Of a DNA stretch of 64,000 nt, positions 20,702-30,227 are shown piece after piece (position 1 is the first letter of the stretch; each line of letters begins with the position of its first letter). The translations under genes were made by a program, and so were the position numbers. The notes under the pieces were generated by a model. That model was not told the DNA's origin. It made no database searches and saw only the letters and a list, made by a program, of their open reading frames with translations. This DNA is from Desulfuromonadales bacterium (GTDB taxonomy: Bacteria; Desulfobacterota; Desulfuromonadia; Desulfuromonadales; JAGXHI01): assembly GCA_024636295.1 (NCBI GenBank), contig JAGXHI010000045.1:1-64000 (forward strand), read 5' to 3'.

Positions 20702-21895
20702 ATGGGAAGAGAAGAGGATAAAGTCAAGGGATTCAAGTTCGCGGCGAGGGCCGCGGGTATCCGCAAATCTGGTCGGCTGGATGTCGCGATGATTTATTCC
20801 GAGGTTCCCGCCACGTGCGCGGGAGTATTCACCACCAACCGGGTTGTGGCCGCCCCTGTAACGGTCAGTTCCCCTCGTATCCGCAAAGGTCTCTGTCAGG
20901 CGGTGGTGCTCAACAGCGGCAATGCTAATGCGTGCACGGGCGACCAGGGGCTCCGTGACGCCCTGCGTTGCGCAGAAGTCGCCTCGCATGCCCTCGGAAT
21001 TCCGGAGGATCTCGTAGCAGTTTCATCCACGGGGGTTATCGGAGTGCCTCTGCCAATGGAAAAATTGGAGCGGCATGTCTCTCTTCTGCCCGGTCAGCTC
21101 AAGGCCAACGAAGCGGATGCGACAGCCCAGGCCATCATGACCACCGATTCCTTCCCGAAGATGTCCTTCTCCAAAGCGGAAGAGCCGGAGGATTATGCGA
21201 TAATGGGGATCGCCAAGGGTGCAGGGATGATTCATCCCAACATGGCGACCATGCTGGCCTTCGTGCTCACCGATGCCCAGGTGGACGGCGATTTCCTCGA
21301 CGCCGCTCTCCGAAGGGGGGTGGATCGGTCCTTCAACATCATCACCGTGGATCGCGATACCAGCACGAACGATATGGTCCTTGTCCTGGCTAACGGCCTC
21401 GCCGGAAACCGGGTCATCCTGGAAGGCGATCCGGAGGCGGAGCGTTTTGAACGCCGCCTTCAAGCGGTCCTGCTCGAATTGGCCAAGATGATTGTCCGGG
21501 ATGGAGAAGGGGCAACCAAGCTCGTGGAGATCCGGATCACAGGTGCGGCGGATTTGGAAGACGCCCGCAAGGCCGCTTTCAGCGTTGCCACCTCCAATCT
21601 TGTGAAAACCGCGTTTTTCGGCGAGGACGCAAACTGGGGACGAATCATCGCTGCTGTCGGGTACTCCGGTGCTCAGGTCGACCCGAACCGGGTGGAAATC
21701 CGCTTTGAGGATGTCGTCATGGCTCACGGCGGAATTGCCGTCGGGGGCGATTCCGAGGCCCGGGCCACGGAAATCCTCAAACGCCCTGAGTTTGTGGTAA
21801 CGGTCGATCTGGGACTCGGAAATGGAGAAGGTGCCTACTATACCTCCGATTTGACCTATGACTACGTGAAAATCAACGCGGCGTATAGAACCTGA
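20702..21895 (+). CDS. argJ: Bifunctional glutamate N-acetyltransferase/amino-acid N-acetyltransferase
   Basis: LNSGNANACTG, GMIHPNMATMLAFVLTDA (ATML cleavage region), GEDANWGRIIAAVGYSG. Confidence 0.96.
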   Translation: MGREEDKVKGFKFAARAAGIRKSGRLDVAMIYSEVPATCAGVFTTNRVVAAPVTVSSPRIRKGLCQAVVLNSGNANACTGDQGLRDALRCAEVASHALGIPEDLVAVSSTGVIGVPLPMEKLERHVSLLPGQLKANEADATAQAIMTTDSFPKMSFSKAEEPEDYAIMGIAKGAGMIHPNMATMLAFVLTDAQVDGDFLDAALRRGVDRSFNIITVDRDTSTNDMVLVLANGLAGNRVILEGDPEAERFERRLQAVLLELAKMIVRDGEGATKLVEIRITGAADLEDARKAAFSVATSNLVKTAFFGEDANWGRIIAAVGYSGAQVDPNRVEIRFEDVVMAHGGIAVGGDSEARATEILKRPEFVVTVDLGLGNGEGAYYTSDLTYDYVKINAAYRT

Positions 21896-22112
21896 AAGCC
21901 ATAGCTGCAGACAGCAATCAACTATCTTGCTCTCGTCGGCATCCTCAATCGAAAACACCTTTCTGAAGCCGACCGTCACATCAGGCCAGTTCACTGTCTA
22001 TGTGAACAGGCGGTGGAGTGGGGATTCGCATCCGTCCGTATCCCTACTTTTTCTGTGGCGGGGGCCCGTTTCGCCTAAACAATTATGAAAGAATGGCACC
22101 TGGAGAACGCCG

Positions 22113-23294
22113 GTGGACACTGCTGATTATCGTCGCGTCGTCCTGATCGTTCTGGACGGTGCAGGGGCGGGGGCTCTTCCCGATGCGGCTGAATACGGAG
22201 ATGAAGGGGCAAACACGCTTCTCCATGTCGCCCAAAGCTGCGGCGGATTGCACCTTCCGGTCCTGGAGCGGCTCGGACTGGGAAATATTCTGTCCCTTCC
22301 CGGCATTCCTCCCGCCCGGCATCCTGCCGCCGCCTTCGGCCGGATGTCGGAGCGTTCCGCGGGCAAGGACACCGTCACAGGGCACTGGGAGATTGCCGGC
22401 CTGATCCAGGAGGAGCCGCTGCCCACTTTCCCGGAGGGATTTCCTCCGGAAATCATCGAAGCTTTCCGACAGCAGACCGGATTCGAACCTTTGGGAAATG
22501 TGGCCGCCAGCGGCACGGAAATTCTTCGCCTGCTCGGAGAGGAACACCTGGCCACCAGTCGGCCCATCGTCTACACCAGCGTGGACTCCGTCTTTCAGAT
22601 TGCCGCACATGAAAAGGTTATCCCCGTCGAACAACTCTATCAGCTTTGCCGGACCACCCGGCGTATTCTCGATCCTTACCGGGTCTGCAGAGTGATTGCG
22701 AGACCTTTCGAAGGAAGCAGGGCCAGCGATTTCCGGCGAACTTCCCGCCGAAAGGATTTTTCCCTTCCGCCTCCCGGTAAGACGCTTCTCGATAAACTGC
22801 AGGATCAGGGAGTTCACGTGATCGGAATTGGAAAGATCGGAGATATTTTCGCCGGGCGGGGCATCGACCGGTCCATTCCCACCAAGAGCAATGCCGACGG
22901 CGTCACGGCCACCCTGCGTATTCTCGGCGAAGTCCCGGAGGGGTTGATCTTTACCAATCTGGTTGATTTCGATATGCTGTTCGGGCACCGGCGCGACGCC
23001 AGGGGGTTCGGCCGCGCACTTGAGAAATTTGATGCAGAACTGCCCCGTCTGATGGCGAGCCTCAAAGAAGACGACCTGCTGGTGATTACGGCCGACCATG
23101 GATGCGATCCGACAGCACGGGGTACGGACCATACTCGCGAGCACGTTCCTCTTCTGGTGTGGTCTAAAAAGCTTTCCCGTGGACGGCCTCTGGGGTCCCG
23201 GAGCTGCTTCTGCGATATTGCAGCGACCATAGCCGAGGCTCTGGGTATTTCCTTCGGCGGGGGGAGAAGTTTTCTGAGGGATCTGGAGGATTAA
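22113..23294 (+). CDS. deoB: Phosphopentomutase (GTG start)
   Basis: VVLIVLDGAGAGALPDAAEYGDEGANTL, GKDTVTGHWEIAG, VDFDMLFGHRRD, ITADHGCDPTARGTDHTRE. Confidence 0.95.
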   Translation: MDTADYRRVVLIVLDGAGAGALPDAAEYGDEGANTLLHVAQSCGGLHLPVLERLGLGNILSLPGIPPARHPAAAFGRMSERSAGKDTVTGHWEIAGLIQEEPLPTFPEGFPPEIIEAFRQQTGFEPLGNVAASGTEILRLLGEEHLATSRPIVYTSVDSVFQIAAHEKVIPVEQLYQLCRTTRRILDPYRVCRVIARPFEGSRASDFRRTSRRKDFSLPPPGKTLLDKLQDQGVHVIGIGKIGDIFAGRGIDRSIPTKSNADGVTATLRILGEVPEGLIFTNLVDFDMLFGHRRDARGFGRALEKFDAELPRLMASLKEDDLLVITADHGCDPTARGTDHTREHVPLLVWSKKLSRGRPLGSRSCFCDIAATIAEALGISFGGGRSFLRDLED

Positions 23295-24055
23295 ACGCCC
23301 CGGGAAAAAAAGGGCGCCGGTCGATGGGAAATATCAGAGTTCAGCGTGACCTCACGGGCAAATTCCCGGTGAAGGAATTCTTCCAGGGTACGCCGATTTT
23401 CCTCAGACATGGAAAGGAACTCCACCCCGACGCCCTGAAGATAATTGTTCCGGGGATCGGGCGGAACATAATAAAGAATGCTGCCTTCGAGTTCCAGCTC
23501 CTTGCCCATCCCCATCAGGGGCAGGATAACCCGCAGACGGTCGCCTTTTTTCACGCGGGAGCCGCTTTTGACGAAAAGACCCCGGCTGCTCAGGCTAAGA
23601 ACCTCGGCGAGCCCTGACGTTTCACCATTGCAGAACATGCCGGGAAGCCTGACTGTCAGCCGAAGGTTTTTACGGGGATATTTCATCAGATGCTTCTGGA
23701 TTAATTCAAAAAGTCCGAAAAGATCGATCGGAAGTTCAAGAGTTTCGTGCGGGATGCGAATATGAGAGTATTTCCCGGCATCCCGCAGAACCACAAGGGG
23801 CCGCTTCTCGACCCCGACTTTTCGCTCCACCGCATCTGCTAATCCGGACAAGTTCCTTTCCAGGAGGTCCGTTCCCAGGATAAGCAGGTCCGGAGCGGTC
23901 GCTTCAAGAAAAGCAAGTATCTGTTCGTGCCGGGATGACGCAACGACACGGTATCCCCAGTTTTTCAGAACAAGTTCGAGCGTCGAAAGAAGATCTTCGC
24001 TGCCGGCGCCCACAAGAATCCGTTTCATGCTGAGTTCTCCCTTCAGAAATTTCAT
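23291..24055 (-). CDS. Receiver-like plus PilZ-domain protein
   Basis: Receiver-like N-terminus (KRILVGAGSEDLLSTLELVL...DLLILGTDLL) and PilZ-like C-terminus (SLSSRGLFVKSGSRVKKGDRLRVILPL). Confidence 0.7.
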   Translation of the reverse strand: MKFLKGELSMKRILVGAGSEDLLSTLELVLKNWGYRVVASSRHEQILAFLEATAPDLLILGTDLLERNLSGLADAVERKVGVEKRPLVVLRDAGKYSHIRIPHETLELPIDLFGLFELIQKHLMKYPRKNLRLTVRLPGMFCNGETSGLAEVLSLSSRGLFVKSGSRVKKGDRLRVILPLMGMGKELELEGSILYYVPPDPRNNYLQGVGVEFLSMSEENRRTLEEFLHREFAREVTLNSDISHRPAPFFSRGV

Positions 24056-24186
24056 TTGTTCTCGAACTTAGTAGGAATTTTCTAAATGGGCAAGAAAAAA
24101 GAGCAATTAGGATGAATTCATCAGCTTATGCATTCCATTACGAAGTCTGATCTACCATAAAACCGCTCAAGAAAAGGAGGTCGAAC

Positions 24187-24573
24187 ATGAAGAGATCTGC
24201 TGCGATTTTTGTCTGCCTGGCCCTTGCGGGAATTTTTTCCACTCCGGTTCTGGCGGTGGAAGTCGAAGAGGCGCTCGTCACCGCCGGAATTGTGGACCGT
24301 ATGCCTGCCGAAGTTCTGGAGAGCTATCCCGTTACGGTGGAAAAGCTCTACTGCTTTACGAGAATCACAGGAGCGGTGGGAGAGACCTCCGTCATCCATG
24401 TCTGGTATCATGAAGAGGAGGAAATGGCGCGGGTGGAACTTCCTGTCCGCTCTCCAGACTGGAGAACATGGTCATCCAAAACTATTCTTCCGTCCTGGAC
24501 CGGGGACTGGAAGGTTGAAATTCTCGATAGTGAAGAAAATCTTCTCGCGACCGTCCCTTTCAGCCTTTTCTGA
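24187..24573 (+). CDS. Secreted DUF2914-type protein
   Basis: Signal peptide; LYCFTRITGA...VIHVWYHEEEEMARVELPVRSPDWRTWSSKTI...GDWKVEI. Confidence 0.65.
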   Translation: MKRSAAIFVCLALAGIFSTPVLAVEVEEALVTAGIVDRMPAEVLESYPVTVEKLYCFTRITGAVGETSVIHVWYHEEEEMARVELPVRSPDWRTWSSKTILPSWTGDWKVEILDSEENLLATVPFSLF

Positions 24574-24586
24574 TGCGGATGGACAG

Positions 24587-24850
24587 ATGAAGCAAATCCT
24601 GGCAAATTCGGATATCGCGGAAATCGAGATTTCGGTCCCATCGGGGCGCCGGCATCTCAGAGCCTGTCTGCGCCTGGCCGGAGGAGGGGAAATCGTTTTG
24701 CAGGAGGCTACCGTCGCGGCGCTGGTCCGGGGGTTTATCTCCGTAAAGACCCACCCGGTGCGGGAAAGTCTTCGATTGACGGGGAAAAAGATGGAACCGG
24801 GAGAAAAAAAGAAGGATTTTGCGGACTGGCAGTTTGTTGAAGATCAGTAG
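24587..24850 (+). CDS. Small hypothetical protein (87 aa)
   Basis: ORF immediately downstream of the DUF2914-type gene, ending before a terminator. Confidence 0.5.
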   Translation: MKQILANSDIAEIEISVPSGRRHLRACLRLAGGGEIVLQEATVAALVRGFISVKTHPVRESLRLTGKKMEPGEKKKDFADWQFVEDQ

Positions 24851-24885
24851 TTTACGAGAGGTTCTTCGTCCGGATGTCGATAATC

Positions 24886-24918
24886 AAAAAAGCGCCCCGT
24901 TTGGGACGCTTTTTTGAT
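24886..24918. terminator. Rho-independent (bidirectional) terminator
   Basis: AAAAAAGCGCCCCGTTTGGGACGCTTTTTT. Confidence 0.8.
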
Positions 24919-24935
24919 TCAAGACCCGGCAGAGC

Positions 24936-25373
24936 TTATTTTTTCTTGCGCCCTTTTCCACGAGCTGCACGGGCTTTGGCCAGGTTTTCCCCGAGACCGC
25001 GATCCACCGCCATCTGTCGGCGGCTTTCGGAATAGGATCGGGCGGCGAGAGGCTGGGTGCGGGGAATATCGAACTGCTTCCGGTATTCCCCCGGTTTCAT
25101 CCCGTGGGCTGTTTTCAGGTGCCGCGCAAGGGTTTTCATCTCCTTGCTGCAGATCATGCAGATGACCTTATCCTTCCCGAAAGCTTTTTTTCTGGAAACG
25201 GCAGGCTCGGTCTCCTCGGCAGGCAATTCACTCTCTCTGAATTCACCTTTTTCGATTGCGGCAAGAGCCTTTCCAACCTCGGAAAGTTCCGCAAGAAGTT
25301 CTTCTTTGGTCATGGGTGTCGTCGAAGCATGAGCTGCGACGATTTCGGCAGTCATTTCGAGCAGAGTTGCCAT
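24936..25373 (-). CDS. MucR/Ros family transcriptional regulator
   Basis: VICMICSKEMKTLARHLKTAHGMKPGEYRKQFDIPRTQPLAARSYSESRRQMA: Ros/MucR zinc-finger pattern. Confidence 0.9.
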   Translation of the reverse strand: MATLLEMTAEIVAAHASTTPMTKEELLAELSEVGKALAAIEKGEFRESELPAEETEPAVSRKKAFGKDKVICMICSKEMKTLARHLKTAHGMKPGEYRKQFDIPRTQPLAARSYSESRRQMAVDRGLGENLAKARAARGKGRKKK

Positions 25374-25728
25374 TTGTTTTGCCTCCTTATTTAATGGGTG
25401 AATAAATGAATGCACAAAGTTGGATTAGTAATACAAGAAATGATAATAAAATCAAGATAAAAGTAAAATCTTTAAGTAAAGAATGATGTTTTTACGTCAC
25501 TCGATTTATTCAAGGATCTTTAAAGCCTTCACAGACCCTCTTTCTATTTTCAATTCTCTGATTTTTTATGGACAGCATTCATTTACATCCGCCCGAGAAA
25601 ATTTGTGAAAGGTGCGTGAATTCTGCAGACTTGAATTTTTAAGATATTGTAAAAACACTTTTTAGTGAATTTGAAGGAATGCCAGGGGGAAGATGATTTT
25701 TTTACAGAATTTTTAAACATACAAAGCT

Positions 25729-25756
25729 TATAAACCCTTGAATTTGCCGGTTTATA
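25729..25756. promoter_or_regulatory. Perfect 8-bp inverted repeat (TATAAACC-N12-GGTTTATA) just upstream of a TTGACA box
   Basis: TATAAACC 25729-25736 and GGTTTATA 25749-25756; TTGACA at 25760-25765. Confidence 0.5.
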
Positions 25757-25870
25757 GTGTTGACACTGATAAAGTGGTATGGTAGTTTGATGACGATTTG
25801 CGGGGGATTAGTTTTCTCTCCGTCACCGGGAGACCCGGTTTTTTCCCCTCTGGGAACAAGGAGGCATCGG

Positions 25871-27337
25871 ATGAGCAAGAAGCTGTTGTTGGCCGACGAC
25901 AGTATTACGATTCAAAAAGTTATAGGCATCACTTTTGCGCATGAGGACTATGAGCTGATTATCGCGGATAATGGGGATGCCGCGCTGGAAATGGCCAGAA
26001 ATACTCGGCCCGACCTGGTGCTCGCCGATGTCTATATGCCCGGCAAAAACGGCTATGAGCTCTGTGCCGCGATCAAGAAGGATCCAACTCTGAAAAGGGC
26101 GCCGGTTCTTCTTCTGAGCGGAACGTTCGAGTCTTTCGACGAGAAAAAAGCTGAGGCTTCCGGCGCGGACAGCTGGATTTCCAAGCCGTTCGAATCGCAG
26201 GCCCTCATTGACCGGGTGGAAGAACTCCTGGCCAATGTTCCAGTGGAAATTCCCGAAGATGTCGAAACTGCTCCAGAAGAAACGATCCGATTAGAGCCGG
26301 CCGCGATGGAAGCACCAACGGAAGATACGATCTCCCCCCGGATGGATCTTCCGGATATCGAAGCGGATATGTGGGATGAGCTGGATCTGTCCGAAGAATT
26401 GATGGAGCAGGGCTCGGATATCGAGAGGGACTCCGATTTCGGGAACATCGAAGATATCGAGGAGGATTGGCCCGAGGAGGAAAGCGAAGAAGAAGGAGAT
26501 ACGGAGCTCTGGGGAGCCGTCTCCTTCAGCGAAGAAGACCTGGGCGAGGACATTGAATCAGAGGAGGACCTCTTCGAAGAAGATGATTTCTGGGAGAGCG
26601 ATCAGGATTTGACGCCGGAGCAGAAAGAGGAGCTCGCCTTTGAAGAGCCGGAGGAGTCATTTGCGGGACTGGGCGAGGATCGTTCGCCTCGGAGCGCGGA
26701 AGATCTGACCTTCCAGGCGCCGGAGCCTGATGAGATTCCGGATGAAGAGATCCTTCCGCTGGAGGATGTCGATATCCTGGAAGAAGAGAGTCTCGGGGCG
26801 GATGACTGGGAGGAGGAATTCGAATTCCAGGACGAGGAAGATGGATTTTCTGAAGATATTTCCTCCTCCCTTCGTGAAGTGGAAGTTGACTCTGCCGGTG
26901 GCGAGGTTTTCTCCTTTGAGAAGTTGAGCGATGAGAATAGCGAACTCGAAGCTCCGGAAGAGCAAAAGGGGGGGGATTTCGGGATTTCTGATCCGGAGGA
27001 AGAATTTCCAGAACTGGAAGAGGATTTCGACGCCTTGGAGGTTGACGAAATTGCATCCGAAGGGATTCCCGGAACCGAGAGTGTCGATTTTCTTCCTCGT
27101 ACGGCCGGGGTCTTCGAATCGGCAAATCAGTCCGCTTCGGTTTCCGAGCAAGTGGAAAAGCAGGTTCAGTCACTGGATGAAGAGGAAATCACAAGGATCG
27201 TGGAAAAAATTGCCGGGGCCGTAATAGAAAAAATGGCCAATTCCGTGCTCGAGAAAATTGCATGGGAAGTGGTCCCCGATCTGGCTGAGAGCATGATCCG
27301 CGATGAAATTCGTAAGATAAAAGAAAAAGCACAGTAA
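25871..27337 (+). CDS. Response regulator with a long highly acidic linker and conserved-looking C-terminal helix
   Basis: Receiver domain KKLLLADDSITIQKVIGITFAHEDY...DLVLADVYMPGKNGYELC...SKPFESQALIDRV; ~300 aa E/D-rich region; C-terminal ITRIVEKIAGAVIEKMANSVLEKIAWEVVPDLAESMI. Confidence 0.85.
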   Translation: MSKKLLLADDSITIQKVIGITFAHEDYELIIADNGDAALEMARNTRPDLVLADVYMPGKNGYELCAAIKKDPTLKRAPVLLLSGTFESFDEKKAEASGADSWISKPFESQALIDRVEELLANVPVEIPEDVETAPEETIRLEPAAMEAPTEDTISPRMDLPDIEADMWDELDLSEELMEQGSDIERDSDFGNIEDIEEDWPEEESEEEGDTELWGAVSFSEEDLGEDIESEEDLFEEDDFWESDQDLTPEQKEELAFEEPEESFAGLGEDRSPRSAEDLTFQAPEPDEIPDEEILPLEDVDILEEESLGADDWEEEFEFQDEEDGFSEDISSSLREVEVDSAGGEVFSFEKLSDENSELEAPEEQKGGDFGISDPEEEFPELEEDFDALEVDEIASEGIPGTESVDFLPRTAGVFESANQSASVSEQVEKQVQSLDEEEITRIVEKIAGAVIEKMANSVLEKIAWEVVPDLAESMIRDEIRKIKEKAQ

Positions 27338-27363
27338 AAAAAGAGGGACCAGGGCCGTGGGCC

Positions 27364-27416
27364 AAAGGTCCGAGGAAAAAGCCTGAATCGGCTGTTTTAT
27401 CCTCGGGCCTTTTTGC
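27364..27416 (+). terminator. Rho-independent terminator
   Basis: AGGTCCGAGGA...TCCTCGGGCCTTTTT. Confidence 0.65.
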
Positions 27417-27512
27417 CATCGTTCATATTGACGGTATGATTGGGGATTGCTAAAATCCCCATTTCTTTTTGCCTTGTCCGAATCGTAATCCCCCTCGAAG
27501 GATTAAAAGAAT

Positions 27513-30170
27513 ATGGAAAAACAGCTGCCCAAAGGCTACGAGCCCCATGATGTCGAGGAGAAATGGTACACCCGGTGGGAGCAGTCCGGTATTTTTCATG
27601 CCGACGAGAAATCCCCCTTGCCTCATTATTCCATCGTCATTCCGCCGCCGAACGTCACCGGCGTGCTGCATATGGGCCATGCCCTGAACAACACCCTCCA
27701 GGATATCCTTTGCCGCTGGAAGCGCATGTCCGGTTTCGAGGTGCTCTGGATGCCGGGCACCGATCACGCCGGAATCGCCACACAGAATGTTGTCGAGAGG
27801 CAGTTGACCGAAGAGGGCAGGGACCGCCATGAAATAGGGCGCGAGAAATTCATTGAACGTGTCTGGAAGTGGCGCGAGGAATCGGGCGGACAGATCATCA
27901 ATCAGCTGAAAAGGCTCGGAGCCTCCTGCGATTGGGAGCGCGAGCGCTTCACCATGGACGAGGGTCTTTCCCGGGCGGTGCGCGAGGTTTTTGTGCGCCT
28001 CTATGAAGAAGGCCTGATTTACCGGGATAATCGCCTGATCAACTGGTGCCCCCGGTGCCACACGGCTCTTTCCGATCTTGAGGTCGAGCACGAAGAAAAG
28101 AAGGGGCGCCTCTGGCACCTGCGTTATCCCGTGCAGGGGACCGATCGGTATCTTATCGTCGCTACCACCCGTCCCGAAACCATGCTCGGCGATAGCGCTG
28201 TGGCGGTAAACCCGGCAGACGAGCGCTATTCCGACCTGATCGGCAAAAAAGTGCTGCTCCCGCTGATGGAGCGGGAAATCCCCATCATTGCCGACGGATA
28301 CGTCGATATGGAGTTCGGTTCGGGTGCGGTGAAAATCACCCCGGCACACGATTTCAACGATTTCGAGATCGGCAAACGCCACGGGCTTGAATTCATTAAT
28401 ATTCTGGACGAATCCGGCAACATCAATGAGAACGGCGGCTCCTACAATGGGCAGGAGCGGTATGAGGCGCGTGCCAATGTCGTGGCCGATCTGGAAAGCC
28501 GGGACCTGCTGGAGAAAATCGAGGATTACGCCAATGCCGTCGGCGAATGCTATCGCTGCAGGACGGTCATTGAGCCGTACATGAGCAAGCAGTGGTATGT
28601 GGCGGTAAAGCCGCTTGCAAAAGAAGCCATGGCCGCCGTCGAAGACGGCCGCACCAGAATCGTTCCTGCACAGTGGGAGAAAACCTATTTCGAGTGGATG
28701 GTCAATATTCAGGACTGGTGCATCAGCCGTCAGATCTGGTGGGGCCATCGCATCCCCGCCTGGTTCTGCGACGATTGCGGAGAGATTACCGTCTCGCGAG
28801 AAGATGCCCGCGTCTGCGCCCATTGCGGCGGAACCAGCATTCATCAGGAGACCGACGTCCTCGACACCTGGTTCTCCAGCGCCCTGTGGCCCTTCTCGAC
28901 CATGGGATGGCCGGAACAGACCGAGACTCTGGCCAAATTCTATCCGACGAGTTGTCTGGTCACAGGCTTCGATATTCTGTTTTTCTGGGTGGCCCGCATG
29001 ATGATGATGGGCCTCAAATTCATGAAGGAGGTTCCTTTCGTCGAGGTCTATATTCACGCCCTGGTGCGCGATGCCGAAGGGCAGAAAATGAGTAAAAGCA
29101 AGGGCAACGTCATCGACCCGCTCAATATTATCGATGAGCACGGGGCCGATGCCTTTCGCTTCACTCTGGCTGCCTTTGCTGCCATGGGCCGGGATATCAA
29201 GCTCTCCACGGAACGTATTTCAGGATATCGGGCTTTCGTGAACAAACTATGGAACGCGAGCCGTTTTGCCCTTATGAACCTGGAGGAATTCAATACCTCG
29301 GATGTCGAACTTGAAGGAATGGAATTTTCAACTGCCGACCGGTGGATTCTGACCCGCCTCACCGAGACGGAGCGGGAGGTCAATCGCGCATTGTCGGAGT
29401 ACAAGTTCAACGACGCCGCCTCCGCCTTGTATGCCTTTACCTGGCACCAGTTCTGCGACTGGTATATCGAACTGATCAAGAATGACCTGTACGGTGAAGA
29501 CCCGGGATCGAAAAACAGGGTCCAGAAAGTCCTTTTCACGGTCCTTGAACGGCTTCTTCGCCTGCTGCACCCCTTCATGCCCTTCGTGACGGAGGAGATC
29601 TGGAACTCACTGCCAGGTGAGCGCCCGAAGCGATTCATCCTTCAGGCCGATTATCCCGCAGGTGGAAGCATCCCCACCGATACCCAAGGGGCGGATCGCA
29701 TGGAAGCACTCATGGCGATCATCCGCAGCATTCGGAATATTCGCGGCGAAATGGACCTGCCTCCAGGAAAACAGATCACCACGATTCTGGATTGCCGGAC
29801 CGAGGCGGCCGCGGAAATGGTGCGGGCGGGACGGGAATATATTCGAACCCTCGCGCGTGTGGATGAACTGATCGTCGGAGTCGGGGTCGAGCGTCCCGAA
29901 AAGTCCGCCACACAGGTGGCCGGAGAGGTGGAGGTGCTCATCCCCATGGCCGGTCTGATCGATATGGAAGAGGAGGCGCAGCGCCTTCTCAAAGAGATCG
30001 GCAAGATAGAAAAGGATGTGACCTTTTTCCGTAAAAAGCTGTCCAATGAGAAATTCGTCTCAAATGCCCCTCCTCAGGTCATTGAAAAAGATCGGGGGAA
30101 AATGGCCGCAGCGAAAGAAAAACTTGAAATTCTGCAGAACAGCCTGAAAAAAATCCGGGCGATGATGTAA
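27513..30170 (+). CDS. valS: Valyl-tRNA synthetase
   Basis: PPPNVTGVLHMGHALN (HIGH), GQKMSKSKGNVIDPL (KMSKS), C-terminal coiled coil. Confidence 0.98.
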   Translation: MEKQLPKGYEPHDVEEKWYTRWEQSGIFHADEKSPLPHYSIVIPPPNVTGVLHMGHALNNTLQDILCRWKRMSGFEVLWMPGTDHAGIATQNVVERQLTEEGRDRHEIGREKFIERVWKWREESGGQIINQLKRLGASCDWERERFTMDEGLSRAVREVFVRLYEEGLIYRDNRLINWCPRCHTALSDLEVEHEEKKGRLWHLRYPVQGTDRYLIVATTRPETMLGDSAVAVNPADERYSDLIGKKVLLPLMEREIPIIADGYVDMEFGSGAVKITPAHDFNDFEIGKRHGLEFINILDESGNINENGGSYNGQERYEARANVVADLESRDLLEKIEDYANAVGECYRCRTVIEPYMSKQWYVAVKPLAKEAMAAVEDGRTRIVPAQWEKTYFEWMVNIQDWCISRQIWWGHRIPAWFCDDCGEITVSREDARVCAHCGGTSIHQETDVLDTWFSSALWPFSTMGWPEQTETLAKFYPTSCLVTGFDILFFWVARMMMMGLKFMKEVPFVEVYIHALVRDAEGQKMSKSKGNVIDPLNIIDEHGADAFRFTLAAFAAMGRDIKLSTERISGYRAFVNKLWNASRFALMNLEEFNTSDVELEGMEFSTADRWILTRLTETEREVNRALSEYKFNDAASALYAFTWHQFCDWYIELIKNDLYGEDPGSKNRVQKVLFTVLERLLRLLHPFMPFVTEEIWNSLPGERPKRFILQADYPAGGSIPTDTQGADRMEALMAIIRSIRNIRGEMDLPPGKQITTILDCRTEAAAEMVRAGREYIRTLARVDELIVGVGVERPEKSATQVAGEVEVLIPMAGLIDMEEEAQRLLKEIGKIEKDVTFFRKKLSNEKFVSNAPPQVIEKDRGKMAAAKEKLEILQNSLKKIRAMM

Positions 30171-30227
30171 TCCTGCGTCGGGGCGATAATGCCCTGCCAT
30201 TTCTCCTCAAAACCACCCCAGGGGATC

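Noticed and set aside
21896-22112. Open frame between argJ and deoB (LQTAINYLALVGILNRKHLSEADRHIRP...)
   Set aside because: No start codon context or recognisable family; too short to call a gene remnant.
27450-29141. 563-aa minus-strand ORF opposite valS
   Set aside because: Antisense shadow of valS; no domain motif.
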